Origin: Mycobacterium dioxanotrophicus
GTDB lineage: Bacteria > Actinomycetota > Actinomycetes > Mycobacteriales > Mycobacteriaceae
Length of the DNA: 64,000 nucleotides
Direction of reading: 5' to 3'
NCBI RefSeq assembly: GCF_002157835.1
Contig: NZ_CP020809.1
Coordinates: 3,286,001 to 3,350,000, forward strand
Shown: in pieces, positions 54,251-63,113 of the stretch
Layout of the letters: each line of letters starts with the position of its first letter
How positions within the stretch are numbered: position 1 is the stretch's first letter
Notes under the pieces: model-generated
What the model was told of the DNA's origin: nothing
Seen by the model: the letters and a program-made list of their open reading frames with translations, nothing else
Database searches by the model: none
Made by a program: the position numbers and the translations under genes

Positions 54251-56302
54251 ATGACAAGCGCACCCACAACCACGGAACCGCAGCCCGGCGGCGGTGTCCT
54301 GCTGAGCCTGCGGCGCCGCAACCTCGTGTTCGTCGCGGTGCTGCTCGGCATGCTGCTGGCCGCCCTCGACCAGACCATCGTGGCCACCGCGCTGCCGACC
54401 GTCGTCGCCGACCTCGGCGGTGCAGGGCATCAATCGTGGGTGGTGACCAGCTATCTGCTGGCCTCCACGATCGTCACCGCCGTGGTCGGCAAGGTGGGCG
54501 ACATCTTCGGCCGCAAGGCCGTCTTCCAGGCCGCGATCGCGTTCTTCCTCGTCGGTTCGGTGCTGTGTGGAATGTCCGGCTCGATGACCATGCTGGTGGC
54601 GTCGCGGGCCCTGCAGGGCATCGGTGGCGGCGCCATCATGGTGACCGCCACCGCGCTCATCGGCGAGGTCATCCCGTTGCGCGACCGGGGCCGCTATCAG
54701 GGCATGCTCGGTGCGGTCTTCGGTGTCACCACCGTGATCGGACCGCTGCTCGGCGGGTTCTTCACCGATCACCTCAGCTGGCGCTGGGCGTTCTGGATCA
54801 ACGTCCCGGTCGGCATCGTGGTGTTCCTCGTCGCTGCCGGCACCATCCCGGCGCTGGCCCGTGCCGGCCGGCCGGTCATCGATTACCTCGGCATCGTGCT
54901 GGTCGGGCTCGGCGCGTCAGGGCTCACCCTGGCCACCAGCTGGGGTGGTGGCGAATACGCGTGGACCTCGCCGGTCATCATCGCGTTGTTCATCGGTTCG
55001 GCGATCGCGCTGGCCGCGTTCGTCTGGGCCGAAACCCGTGCGGCCGAACCGATTCTGCCCATGCGGCTGTTCGCCAGTCCGGTGTTCACCGTGTGCTGCG
55101 TGCTGTCGTTCATCGTCGGCTTCGCGATGCTGGGCGCGCTCACCTTCATGCCCACCTTCATGCAGTTCGTCAACGGTGTCTCTGCCACCGAATCCGGTTT
55201 GCGCACCCTGCCGATGGTGGCGGGGCTGCTCATCACGTCGACCGGCAGCGGCGCCATCGTCAGCCGCACCGGTCGCTACAAGATGTTCCCCATCGCCGGA
55301 ACCGCGGTGATGACGGCCGCGTTCGTGCTGCTGTCCCGGATGGACGCGCACACGCCGACGCTGCAGCAATCGCTGTACCTGTTCATCCTTGGCATCGGGA
55401 TCGGCATGTGTATGCAGGTCCTGATCCTGACCGTGCAGAACACGTCCAACTTCGCCGATCTGGGGGTCGCGACGTCCGGCGTGACGTTCTTCCGGACCAT
55501 CGGCAGTTCGTTCGGCGCCGCCATCTTCGGCTCGCTGTTCACCAACTTCCTCTCGGGCCGCCTCGCGGGTGCACTCGCGGCCGGCGGCGCGCCACCCGAG
55601 GCCGGGGCTTCGCCCAAGGTGCTGCACGCACTGCCTGCGCAGGTTGCCGCGCCGATCGTGGATGCCTACGCCGGCGCGCTCGGCAACGTGTTCCTGTGCG
55701 CGGCACCGGTCGCGCTGATCGGGTTCGTCGTGGCGCTCTTCCTCAAGGAGGTTCCGCTGCAGGAGATGGATGCCAGCGTGGCGGTCGATCTCGGCGAGGG
55801 CTTCGGCATGCCCAGTGCGGAATCGGCGGAGAAGGTGCTCGAAACGGCGATCAGCAGGCTGATGCGCCACTCCCAGGACATCCGGTTGAGGACGGTGGCG
55901 GGCTCGCCCGGCTGTGAACTCGACGTGGCCGGGCTGTGGGCGCTGCTGCAGATCTACCGGCAGGGCCAGGTCTTCGGATCGGCCCGGCTCACCGAGATCG
56001 CCGAGCGACTGCGCGTTCCGCACGAGGTGCTCGAGCCCACCTTCGACACCCTGGTCGCCGAGGGCTGCGCCCTGCGGACCGGCGACCAGTTGTGGTTGAC
56101 GCAGCGCGGACTGAGTCAGGTCGACGCGGTGTCGTCGGCACTGGTCGGGCGGATCGTCGAAAAGCTGGCCACCTCACCGTCATTCGAGGGACGCCCAGAC
56201 CGCGATCAGGTGGAGGCCGCGCTCGAGCGCATCGTGCACCGGGTGTTGGTGCAACGGGACTGGGGTGATGACCGGACCGAATTGGTCTCGGCGAAAAACT
56301 AG
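54251..56302 (+). CDS. MFS efflux pump with C-terminal soluble domain (Rv1877-like)
   Basis: A 683-residue DHA2/EmrB-type exporter with about 14 helices in residues 25-500: LDQTIVATALPTVVADLGG in helix 1, GDIFGRKAVFQAAIAFFLVG as motif A, and GAVFGVTTVIGPLLGGFFTD as motif C. The last 170 residues are soluble and include a winged-helix-like part (QVFGSARLTEIAERLRVPHE, LVAEGCALRTGDQLWLTQRG). This large C-terminal domain also occurs in Rv1877. A good ribosome site (aaagga) precedes ATG 54251. Substrate unknown. Its end overlaps a KstR-type box for the next gene. Confidence 0.87.
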   Translation: MTSAPTTTEPQPGGGVLLSLRRRNLVFVAVLLGMLLAALDQTIVATALPTVVADLGGAGHQSWVVTSYLLASTIVTAVVGKVGDIFGRKAVFQAAIAFFLVGSVLCGMSGSMTMLVASRALQGIGGGAIMVTATALIGEVIPLRDRGRYQGMLGAVFGVTTVIGPLLGGFFTDHLSWRWAFWINVPVGIVVFLVAAGTIPALARAGRPVIDYLGIVLVGLGASGLTLATSWGGGEYAWTSPVIIALFIGSAIALAAFVWAETRAAEPILPMRLFASPVFTVCCVLSFIVGFAMLGALTFMPTFMQFVNGVSATESGLRTLPMVAGLLITSTGSGAIVSRTGRYKMFPIAGTAVMTAAFVLLSRMDAHTPTLQQSLYLFILGIGIGMCMQVLILTVQNTSNFADLGVATSGVTFFRTIGSSFGAAIFGSLFTNFLSGRLAGALAAGGAPPEAGASPKVLHALPAQVAAPIVDAYAGALGNVFLCAAPVALIGFVVALFLKEVPLQEMDASVAVDLGEGFGMPSAESAEKVLETAISRLMRHSQDIRLRTVAGSPGCELDVAGLWALLQIYRQGQVFGSARLTEIAERLRVPHEVLEPTFDTLVAEGCALRTGDQLWLTQRGLSQVDAVSSALVGRIVEKLATSPSFEGRPDRDQVEAALERIVHRVLVQRDWGDDRTELVSAKN

Positions 56303-56313
56303 AACCTGTTCCA
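56300..56313. promoter_or_regulatory. KstR-type operator upstream of AhpD-like gene
   Basis: tagaacctgttcca matches TnnAACnnGTTnnA. It overlaps the stop codon of the MFS gene and lies 31 bp before ATG 56345. Function is inference. Confidence 0.55.
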
Positions 56314-56344
56314 GAATCGGCGCGGCCCGCGTACGATTCGGTCC

Positions 56345-56827
56345 ATGAGCCGCATCGGTGATTTTCCCGACGACGACGTTGCAGGCTGGGTGCTGCGATC
56401 GCCCGAAATCGGAACGGCCATGGCCAACTTCACCAACGCCGTGTACACCAAGGGGCGGTTGCCGCTGCGGGTGCGGGAGCTGGCGCGCATGGTCATCGCG
56501 CTCGACAACGAGTGCGCCGTGTGCCAGAACACCCGCGATTCCGACGGCGCCGCGGCGGGTGTCGACGAGGATCTCTACGACCACGCAGCCGAATGGCGCA
56601 CCTGGCCCGGATACAGCCCCGCGGAGCGGGTGGCGGCCGAATTCGCCCATCGATTCGCCACCGGGCACACCGAATTGCGCGACGACGAGGACTTCTGGCA
56701 GCGGGCCGCCGAGCAGTTCAACCCTGAGCTGTTGACCGATCTGGCGCTGTCGTGTGCGATGTGGCTGGGCATGGGCCGGATGCTGCGCACGCTCGACATC
56801 GGGCAAACCTGCACGATCACGCTGTAG
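56345..56827 (+). CDS. Carboxymuconolactone decarboxylase / AhpD-like protein
   Basis: A 160-residue all-helical protein of the CMD/AhpD family. The conserved part LPLRVRELARMVIALDNECA is followed by the C-x-x-C motif CAVC-QNTR, the pair used by AhpD-like proteins for peroxide or disulfide reactions. The C-terminal DLALSCAMWLGMGRMLRTLD fits the helical dimer part. Function might be a lactone decarboxylase or a redox helper. A KstR-type box upstream points to lipid or sterol catabolism. It directly precedes the glnA3-like gene (21 bp), with which it may be co-transcribed. Confidence 0.8.
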   Translation: MSRIGDFPDDDVAGWVLRSPEIGTAMANFTNAVYTKGRLPLRVRELARMVIALDNECAVCQNTRDSDGAAAGVDEDLYDHAAEWRTWPGYSPAERVAAEFAHRFATGHTELRDDEDFWQRAAEQFNPELLTDLALSCAMWLGMGRMLRTLDIGQTCTITL

Positions 56828-56848
56828 GTCGCCGCGCGGCGGCGCACA

Positions 56849-58219
56849 ATGACTGCTGTGACAGCGCGGGCAGCCAAACCGTTGGCCGCAGCGGCCATCG
56901 CCCAGTTGGAAGCGGATGGGGTTGCGACACTGATCGGCACGGTCGTCAATCCGGCCGGGCTGATCCATGCGAAAACCGTTCCGCTGCGCCGCATGGGCAT
57001 CTTCGCCGACCCCGGGCTGGGCGCCAGCCCGGTGTTCCATGCGTTCACCATCGACCAGACCGGCATCGTGTTCAGCGAATCCCTCGGCGTGGTGGGGGAC
57101 CAGCGGATCCGCATCGACCTGGGTGCGCTGCGCATCCTCGGTGACGGATTGGCCTGGGCGCCTGGTGAGTTCTTCAACCAGGACGGCACCGCCGACCCGT
57201 ACTGCGCGCGCGGTGTCCTGCAACGGGTGACCGATCGTATGGCTGCCGCCGATCTTGCCGCGGTGGTCGGCCACGAGATGGAATTCGTCCTCGTCGGTCC
57301 TGACGGTGGCCGGTTGCCGTCGGTGATGTGGGCCCAGTACGGACTGGCCGGGCTGCTGGAGTTCGAAGGCTTCGTGCGGGACGTCACCAACGCTGCGACG
57401 ACCTCCGGGGTGGCCATCGAACAGTTCCACCCCGAGTACGGCGTCAACCAGTTCGAGATCTCGCTCGCGCCACAACCGCCGGTCGCGGCTGCCGATCAGC
57501 TGGTGCTCATGCGCATCATCGTGGGCCGGGTGGCGCGCAAGTACGGCCTGCGAGTGAGCCTGTCCCCGGTGCCGTTCGCCGGCAGCGTGGGTTCCGGTGC
57601 CCATCAACATTTTTCGCTCACGCTCGGCGACACCGCACTGTTCTCCGGTGGCACCGGGATGCGGGGCCTGACGGCGCTGGGCGCATCGGCCATCGCGGGC
57701 CTGCTGGCAGGCCTGCCTGCCGCGCAGGGCGTGCTGTGCGGGTCGGTGCTCTCGGGCCTGCGCATGCAGCCCGGGCACTGGTCGGGTGCGTACAACTGCT
57801 GGGGCACCGAGAACCGGGAGGCGGCAGTGCGTTTCCTGATCGGCGGGCCCAGCAACCCTTATGGCGCCAACGTCGAGGTCAAGGTGATCGACCCGTCGGC
57901 CAACCCGTACCTGGCCACCGCCGTGATACTGGGCCTGGCGCATCACGGGATCGAGAACGAACTGGCGCTGGGACCGGAGACCACGGTCGACCCGGGCAGT
58001 ATGACCGAGACCCAGCGTGCCGAACACAGCATCGTGGCGCTGCCCACCCGTCCCGGCGATGCGCAGTCAGCACTGGACGCCTCGTCGCTGATCCGCGGGA
58101 TCCTGGGCGATGAGCCCGTCGATGCGGTGTTGGCGGTCCGCCGCTACGAGCTGCAGAACTTCGGGGATCTGCCGGACGAAGAACTCGCGGAGAAGTTCCG
58201 GATGGCCTGGAGCGTCTAG
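56849..58219 (+). CDS. glnA3: Glutamine synthetase-like enzyme GlnA3
   Basis: A 456-residue glutamine synthetase homologue close in length and context to M. tuberculosis GlnA3 (Rv1878, 450 residues). Fold motifs are GHEMEFVLVGPDGG (first metal Glu pair), HPEYGVNQFEISLAP (metal ligands), GSGAHQHFSL (ATP and metal His), and RFLIGGPSNPYGANVEVKVI near the C-terminus. Paralogues of this type ligate ammonia or amines such as polyamines to glutamate instead of acting in main nitrogen assimilation. No adenylylation tyrosine motif is evident. It follows the MFS and AhpD-like genes. Confidence 0.82.
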   Translation: MTAVTARAAKPLAAAAIAQLEADGVATLIGTVVNPAGLIHAKTVPLRRMGIFADPGLGASPVFHAFTIDQTGIVFSESLGVVGDQRIRIDLGALRILGDGLAWAPGEFFNQDGTADPYCARGVLQRVTDRMAAADLAAVVGHEMEFVLVGPDGGRLPSVMWAQYGLAGLLEFEGFVRDVTNAATTSGVAIEQFHPEYGVNQFEISLAPQPPVAAADQLVLMRIIVGRVARKYGLRVSLSPVPFAGSVGSGAHQHFSLTLGDTALFSGGTGMRGLTALGASAIAGLLAGLPAAQGVLCGSVLSGLRMQPGHWSGAYNCWGTENREAAVRFLIGGPSNPYGANVEVKVIDPSANPYLATAVILGLAHHGIENELALGPETTVDPGSMTETQRAEHSIVALPTRPGDAQSALDASSLIRGILGDEPVDAVLAVRRYELQNFGDLPDEELAEKFRMAWSV

Positions 58220-58243
58220 GTCGGCTTTCCCGGCCAAGTTTTC

Positions 58244-58304
58244 CGCGGAACTGCATTCCCGGTCGTTAAAGCTCACGCTTAACGACCGGGAATGCAGTTC
58301 CGCG
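58244..58304. repeat. Perfect 26-bp inverted repeat with 9-base loop
   Basis: The arms 58244-58269 and 58279-58304 are exact reverse complements (cgcggaactgcattcc...gtcgttaa), with loop agctcacgc. It lies in the 133-bp gap between the glnA3-like and VOC genes, 25 bp after the stop. It can act as terminator but is longer and more perfect than needed and has no T-run, so a mobile or repeated palindrome is possible. Confidence 0.75.
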
Positions 58305-58352
58305 CAACGATGCCGCGGATTCGATCGTGACCCGAATGGCAATACTGGGATC

Positions 58353-58718
58353 ATGATCGGCACATTGCGTTCGATGGTCCTCGACTGCCGCGACCCGCAC
58401 GAGCTGGCCGCGTTCTACGCCGAGCTCCTCGGCGGGGAGGTGGCCGCCGAGGATGACACCTGGGTGGTGGTGACGGATCCGGCGGGGCGGCGCCTGGCGT
58501 GTCAGTACTCGCCACAACATGAGCCGCCGCAGTTCCCCGACCCGGCCGGGTCGCAGCAGATGCATCTCGACATCAGGGTCGACGATCCAGATGTCGCCGA
58601 ACGTCAGGTGTTGGAGCTGGGCGCGACGCGGGTCACCGATGCGGTCGGCGAGAACAACTTCCGGGTGTTCCGCGACCCGGCGGGGCATCCGTTCTGCCTG
58701 GTGTGGGGCATCGGCTGA
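58353..58718 (+). CDS. VOC-family (glyoxalase-like) protein
   Basis: A 121-residue protein of the vicinal oxygen chelate fold: MIGTLRSMVLDCRDPHELAA, FYAELLGGEVAAEDDTWVVV, then HLDIRVDDPDVAERQVLELG and FRVFRDPAGHPFCLVW. The His in MHLDI and the pattern DPAGHPFCLVW are typical metal-side elements. Members range from glyoxalases to dioxygenases and resistance proteins; substrate here is unknown. It converges on the SnoaL-like gene with 24 bp between. Confidence 0.82.
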   Translation: MIGTLRSMVLDCRDPHELAAFYAELLGGEVAAEDDTWVVVTDPAGRRLACQYSPQHEPPQFPDPAGSQQMHLDIRVDDPDVAERQVLELGATRVTDAVGENNFRVFRDPAGHPFCLVWGIG

Positions 58719-58742
58719 GCCTGATGCACCTCGGTGCTCGCC

Positions 58743-59186
58743 CTAGACCAGCCCGGTCGCGTCGAAGACCCACGACATGTCCGCGGTGGCGAAGTCGGAC
58801 AGCCAGCTCGCCGGCGCGTGGTTGGTCAGCGCGCCCATGTCCCAGTAGTCCTTCCACAGCGTGGCCTTGCCGTTCTCGACGCGGTGCACCGTGACGAATT
58901 TGAGCACTGCGGATTCGCCAGTCGGCCAATGCCATTCCTCGTGATGCTCGTACATCGCGTCGGGACCGGAGGACACCAACAGGCCGGGGAAGTTCTCGTA
59001 GGAGGCCAGCGGTTCCAGCCCTATCTTGAGCCGCTTGACGATGTCCTCGGGCCCCTTGGCGGCGGCCGCCGGGCCCACCGGCATGTCCAGATAGATGCAG
59101 TCGTCGGAGACGTAGGTCTTGAGCAGCTCCCAGTTGCGGTCTGACAATGCCTGCCACAGTCCCACGATCGTGTTCTCAACTGACAC
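58743..59186 (-). CDS. SnoaL/limonene-epoxide hydrolase-like protein
   Basis: A 147-residue NTF2-fold protein starting at GTG 59186 (VSVENTIVGLWQALSDRNWE). Key parts are CIYLDMPVGPAAAAKGPEDI, YEHHEEWHWPTGESAVLKFV and VENGKATLWKDYWD. The fold serves limonene-epoxide hydrolase, SnoaL cyclases and ketosteroid isomerase relatives. Its start overlaps the end of the amidohydrolase gene by 11 bp, so it is translated together with it and may act on the same compound. The true reaction is unknown. Confidence 0.75.
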   Translation of the reverse strand: MSVENTIVGLWQALSDRNWELLKTYVSDDCIYLDMPVGPAAAAKGPEDIVKRLKIGLEPLASYENFPGLLVSSGPDAMYEHHEEWHWPTGESAVLKFVTVHRVENGKATLWKDYWDMGALTNHAPASWLSDFATADMSWVFDATGLV

Positions 59187-60990
59187 TGGTGAGTTCGCCT
59201 TTCTGGGTGGGCTGCGCCGGGGACCGGTGCGCCGCGCGCAAGAACCTTCCGGTGCGGGTGGCGCCGACGAGGTCGGTGAGCCGGCCGTCGAGGTAGACCG
59301 CTCTGCCCGCGACGAGGACGGCGGTGACCGTGTCGTCATTGCGGTTGACCATCCGCGACAGGCCGCCGTAGTGCTCGACGGTGTCTTCGGCGTACTCGTC
59401 CAGTGAACCGTCGAGCCGTTGCGGGTCGAGCACGACCACGTCGGCGCGGTCCCCGATGCGCAGGTGCCCGGCGTCGAGGCGGTACCAGTCGGCGAGCTCA
59501 CCGGTGAGCCGGTGCACCGCCTGTTCGATTGACATGAAAGGCGTTCCGGCTTGCTCGGCGTCACGCACATGCCGCAGCAGGCGCAGCCCCATGTTGTAGA
59601 ACGCCATGTTGCGCAGGTGCGCCCCGGCGTCGGAGAACCCCAACTGGATACCCGGGTCGCGGGCGAGCTTCTTGAGTACCTCGGGACGATGGTTGGAGAT
59701 GGTGGTGCGCCAGCGCAATGCCGTGCCGTGGTCGAGGACGAGGTCCAGGAATGCGTCGACGGGATGTATTCCCCGGTCCACGCCGACTTGGCCGAACGAC
59801 TTACCGATCACGGAATCGTCGGGGCACGCGACGATTTCGGCGTCGAAGAAATCGCGGTGCCACACCCGGACGCCGAATTTGTTCTCGTAGTCCTTGCGGA
59901 ACCGGCGGCGGTAGTCCTCGTCGCGCAGCAGCGCGTTGCGCTCCACCTCGTCACGCAGATGCAGTGCGGCCGCACCGGAGCCGAACTCCTCGAACACCAC
60001 CAGGTCGATGCCGTCGGCATAGACCTCGAACGGCACCGGCAGGTGCTGCCAGCGGAAGTTGCCGCCGAGCGCGTTGGTGATCCGGGCCAGTGGCCCCATC
60101 ATCAGGATGGCGTACGGGTTGGCCTTGATGTCGGCGGCCGACAGCAGCGACGTCTTCAGCGGATTACGGAAGATGCCGAGCGACTGGGCCACCTGCGACG
60201 CCAGGTTGATCGGATTCTGGATGTCGGGGCCGGACTGCAGGACTCGGCCGGTGCGACGCAGCAGTGACTTGAGCCTGCGCAGCTCGCGCGGTTTGGCATA
60301 GGTCGACGGCAATGTGCGCGACCGGCAGGTGTCGCCGTCGATCTTGTCGAAAAGCAGCTGCTGGGAGGACATTCCGACGAAACCGGCGCTGAGTGCCTCT
60401 TTGAGCATCTGCTCCATGCGGGCTTGTTCGGCGCGGGTCGGACGCTGATCCTTGCGGGTGGCGCGGTCCAGGCCCATCACCGCGGTGCGCATGTCGGAGT
60501 GCCCGATGAACGCGGCCAGGTTCGGTCCCAGCGGCAGCGCCTCGAGGGCGGCGACGTATTCGTCGCAGTTGGTCCAGGTCTTGTTCGCGTCGACCGCAGC
60601 GATCACGTGCTGGCGGGGGATGGCCTCGACCCGGCCGAACAGGTCACCGGCATCGACCCCGCCCACATGCACCGTGGACAGTGAGCAGGACCCGAGCATC
60701 ACCGTCGTCACACCGTGGCGCAACGACTCCGACAACGACGGACCGCCCAGCACCTCGACGTCGTAGTGCGTGTGGATGTCCAGCATCCCGGGCATGACCC
60801 ACTTGCCGGTGGCGTCGATGACCCGGGGGCAATCGGTGGCGTCGATGACCCGGGGGCAATCGGTGTCGTCGAGGTCGTCGGGCGAGATGGCGACGACATG
60901 GCCGTCGCGAATCCCGATGGTGCGCACGGCCGACGGGGCACCGGTGCCGTCGAACCAGCGGCCGTTGCGGATGATTGTGTCGAAGGTCAC
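59176..60990 (-). CDS. Amidohydrolase (N-acyl-D-amino-acid deacylase type)
   Basis: A 604-residue metal-dependent hydrolase. The N-terminal beta-domain begins VTFDTIIRNGRWFDGTGAPS; the metal motif PGMLDIHTHYDVEVLGGPSL follows near residue 70, and the late LGFSDAGAHLRNMAFYN contains the catalytic Asp. The C-terminus returns to the beta-domain (IGDRADVVVLDPQ). Such enzymes deacylate D-amino acids or open cyclic amides. A nine-residue tandem duplication (TDCPRVIDA twice) lies near residue 45-62. The start may be GTG 60990 or TTG 60993. It overlaps the SnoaL-like gene. Confidence 0.85.
   Translation of the reverse strand: MTFDTIIRNGRWFDGTGAPSAVRTIGIRDGHVVAISPDDLDDTDCPRVIDATDCPRVIDATGKWVMPGMLDIHTHYDVEVLGGPSLSESLRHGVTTVMLGSCSLSTVHVGGVDAGDLFGRVEAIPRQHVIAAVDANKTWTNCDEYVAALEALPLGPNLAAFIGHSDMRTAVMGLDRATRKDQRPTRAEQARMEQMLKEALSAGFVGMSSQQLLFDKIDGDTCRSRTLPSTYAKPRELRRLKSLLRRTGRVLQSGPDIQNPINLASQVAQSLGIFRNPLKTSLLSAADIKANPYAILMMGPLARITNALGGNFRWQHLPVPFEVYADGIDLVVFEEFGSGAAALHLRDEVERNALLRDEDYRRRFRKDYENKFGVRVWHRDFFDAEIVACPDDSVIGKSFGQVGVDRGIHPVDAFLDLVLDHGTALRWRTTISNHRPEVLKKLARDPGIQLGFSDAGAHLRNMAFYNMGLRLLRHVRDAEQAGTPFMSIEQAVHRLTGELADWYRLDAGHLRIGDRADVVVLDPQRLDGSLDEYAEDTVEHYGGLSRMVNRNDDTVTAVLVAGRAVYLDGRLTDLVGATRTGRFLRAAHRSPAQPTQKGELTSVS
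60811..60864. repeat. 27-bp tandem duplication inside the amidohydrolase
   Basis: The 27 bases at 60811-60837 (ggcgtcgatgacccggg...) are repeated exactly at 60838-60864. The unit is nine codons, so the frame is kept and TDCPRVIDA is encoded twice just before the metal-binding HTHYD region. Confidence 0.9.
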
Positions 60991-61089
60991 CAAGTTATAG
61001 AACAGGCGTGGTGGTCAGGTGTCAATGAAATCCGTGAACAGATTTAAAGAAATGTCTACTGACCTGTCTTGAGGGTGGATGACCTGCGG

Positions 61090-62016
61090 TTATAGCGGTG
61101 CCCAGGCGTCGGGTTGACGGCCGTCGAGGTCGGTGAAGCCGTACTCCCTGGCCAGGTCGACAGAGCTGACCGACCGCTGATTCCAGCGGGCCCGGGTGGG
61201 ATCGGCGGCGATCGCGGCGATGCCCCGGCCGACGAATCGAGGCGTCTCGGATTCGGCGAAACCCGGTGGAGCCATCGGGTAACCGTCGGCACGCATGGGA
61301 TCCAGGGCGGTGTGCCAGTTCTCCTCGGTGATGCCGTAGTTGTCCAGCATCATCTCCGACCGCAGCCACCCCGGCGTCACGGCGACCGCCGCGGCGCCGA
61401 ACACGGCGAGCTCGTAGCCATGGCTGAACGCGAGCCGGTTGACCGCAGTCTTCACCAGGTCGTAGAACACTGAAAGTCGATAGTTCTCGAAATTGAATTC
61501 CGTTGTGCCATCGGTGATCTCGACGAGAAGGCCACCCATCTTGGTGGTCAGCAACGGCAGCAGGCAGTGCGACGTGATCAGATGCGTGTCGATCCCCAGC
61601 CGCAGGATGCGCAGGCCGTCGTCGAGATCGTGCTGCCACATCGGCCGGCCCCACGTCGCCGGAGCGCCCTTGAGAATCTCCGCGCCCCAGATGTCGTTGA
61701 CGAGGATGTCGATGCTGCCGAAATCGCTGCCGAGCCGCTCGGCCAGCGCCCGGACCTGCGGGATGTCGAGGTGGTCGACCTGGATGGGGATGCCCACACC
61801 GCCCACCGCACACACGAGTTCGGCGGTCTCCTCGATCGTTTCGGGGCGGTCGTAGTCGGACAGGCGGCTGCCGGAGACGCTGCTGCGACCGGTACACACG
61901 ACCGTGGCGCCCGCCTCGCCCAGTGCCATGGCGATACCGCGACCGGCGCCGCGTGTCGCACCGGCGACCACGGCGACACGGCCGCGCAGCGCATTCGGAT
62001 CGGGCGTCCACACCAT
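61090..62016 (-). CDS. SDR-family oxidoreductase
   Basis: A 308-residue short-chain dehydrogenase. ATG 62016 begins MVWTPDPNALRGRVAVVAGA, then GATRGAGRGIAMAL for NAD(P) binding, and catalytic Tyr-x-x-x-Lys in SVFYDLVKTAVNRLAFSHGY. NDIWGAE stands where NAG is usual. The C-terminal extension GRGIAAIAADPTRARWNQRS is seen in a subgroup of bacterial SDRs. Substrate unknown. It is divergent from the hydrolase gene at 62100 and lies about 100 bp from the amidohydrolase gene. Confidence 0.85.
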   Translation of the reverse strand: MVWTPDPNALRGRVAVVAGATRGAGRGIAMALGEAGATVVCTGRSSVSGSRLSDYDRPETIEETAELVCAVGGVGIPIQVDHLDIPQVRALAERLGSDFGSIDILVNDIWGAEILKGAPATWGRPMWQHDLDDGLRILRLGIDTHLITSHCLLPLLTTKMGGLLVEITDGTTEFNFENYRLSVFYDLVKTAVNRLAFSHGYELAVFGAAAVAVTPGWLRSEMMLDNYGITEENWHTALDPMRADGYPMAPPGFAESETPRFVGRGIAAIAADPTRARWNQRSVSSVDLAREYGFTDLDGRQPDAWAPL

Positions 62017-62099
62017 CCGATGAGTATCGCGCCCGACGGCCACCGAACATCGCGGTTCAGCATTGTTGCCGCTCCGCAACCCCGCGCATACTGGCGAAG

Positions 62100-63029
62100 G
62101 TGACACCGCTACAGCGCTACATCGCAGAGGAAATTGCCACCGACCACGTGGACGGCCTGCTGTCCCGGCGTGAGGCACTCCGAAGGCTGGCCCTCATCGG
62201 TATGGGCACTGCCGCCGCCACCGCCCTGATTGCCGCATGCGGTGAGCAGAAGACGGCCGCTCCACCGACGTCGGAGTCGCCGACGCCGAGCCCGACGCCC
62301 AGCCCGAGCCCGAGCCCCAGCGGGCCACCGCCGGGTTCGGCGGGCGCATTGCCCACCAGCCCGGTCACCTGGGCCGGGCCCGCCGGGCAGCTGCAGGGTG
62401 CCTGGGCGGCGGCGCCGCAGCCCCGCGGTGCGGTCCTGGTGATCCATGAGAACAAGGGGCTCAACGACTGGGTCCGTTCTGTCGCAGGACGTTTCGCCGG
62501 CATCGGCTACTCCGCGCTGGCCATCGACCTGCTATCCGGCCAGGGCGGCACCGGGGCCTTCACCGATCCGGCCGCCGCCACCGCGGCGCTGAGCAAGATC
62601 GCGCCCGAAGAGTTCGTCGCCAACCTGAAGTCCGGCGTCGACGAACTCGCCCGCCGCGTCCCCGACCACAAACTCGCCGCCGTCGGCTTCTGTATGGGCG
62701 GCGGTCTGGTGTGGCAACTGCTGGCCGCGGGCGAGCCACGACTGGCCGCTGCGGTGCCGTTCTACGGCCCGGCGCCGGACAATCCCGACTTCGCCGGTTC
62801 CCGCGGCGCGGCCGTCCTCGCCTTCTACGGCGCCTTGGATCAACGGGTGACCAGCACCGAGCCCGTCGTGCGTGCCGCACTGGAGAAGGCCGGGATGGTG
62901 CACGACCTCGTCACCGAACCCGACGCCAACCACGCCTTCTTCAACGACACCGGGGACCGCTACAACGCGGCAGCGGCGGCCGACGCCTGGCGTCGCGTCC
63001 AGGACTGGTTCGGCCAGCACCTCGGCTGA
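62100..63029 (+). CDS. Dienelactone hydrolase family lipoprotein
   Basis: A 309-residue exported alpha/beta hydrolase. The N-terminus has an RR motif (SRREALRRLALIGMG) and a lipobox (TALIAAC), so export by Tat with lipid anchoring is likely. A Ser/Pro linker (SPTPSPTPSPSPSPS) leads to the catalytic domain with VLVIHENKGLNDWVRSVAGR, the nucleophile motif GFCMGGGLVW with Cys, FYGALDQRV with Asp and DANHAFFN with His. Dienelactone hydrolases open lactone rings in aromatic breakdown; being outside the membrane is typical of a mycobacterial subgroup. GTG 62100 is the chosen start. Confidence 0.85.
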   Translation: MTPLQRYIAEEIATDHVDGLLSRREALRRLALIGMGTAAATALIAACGEQKTAAPPTSESPTPSPTPSPSPSPSGPPPGSAGALPTSPVTWAGPAGQLQGAWAAAPQPRGAVLVIHENKGLNDWVRSVAGRFAGIGYSALAIDLLSGQGGTGAFTDPAAATAALSKIAPEEFVANLKSGVDELARRVPDHKLAAVGFCMGGGLVWQLLAAGEPRLAAAVPFYGPAPDNPDFAGSRGAAVLAFYGALDQRVTSTEPVVRAALEKAGMVHDLVTEPDANHAFFNDTGDRYNAAAAADAWRRVQDWFGQHLG

Positions 63030-63113
63030 TCCGCCTGCGGAGTTCAGCGCCTGTTCAGGCACCGGTCGGGGGCACGTTGTTGACCGCACATCAGGCCCGG
63101 TTCTGATCTGGGC

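Noticed and set aside
60811..60864. Reading the tandem repeat as a regulatory iteron
   Set aside because: It lies inside a coding frame, is an exact multiple of three and has only two units.
60985..61000. A possible fourth KstR box near the amidohydrolase start
   Set aside because: The sequence tagaacaggcgtgg lacks the GTT half and does not fit the pattern.
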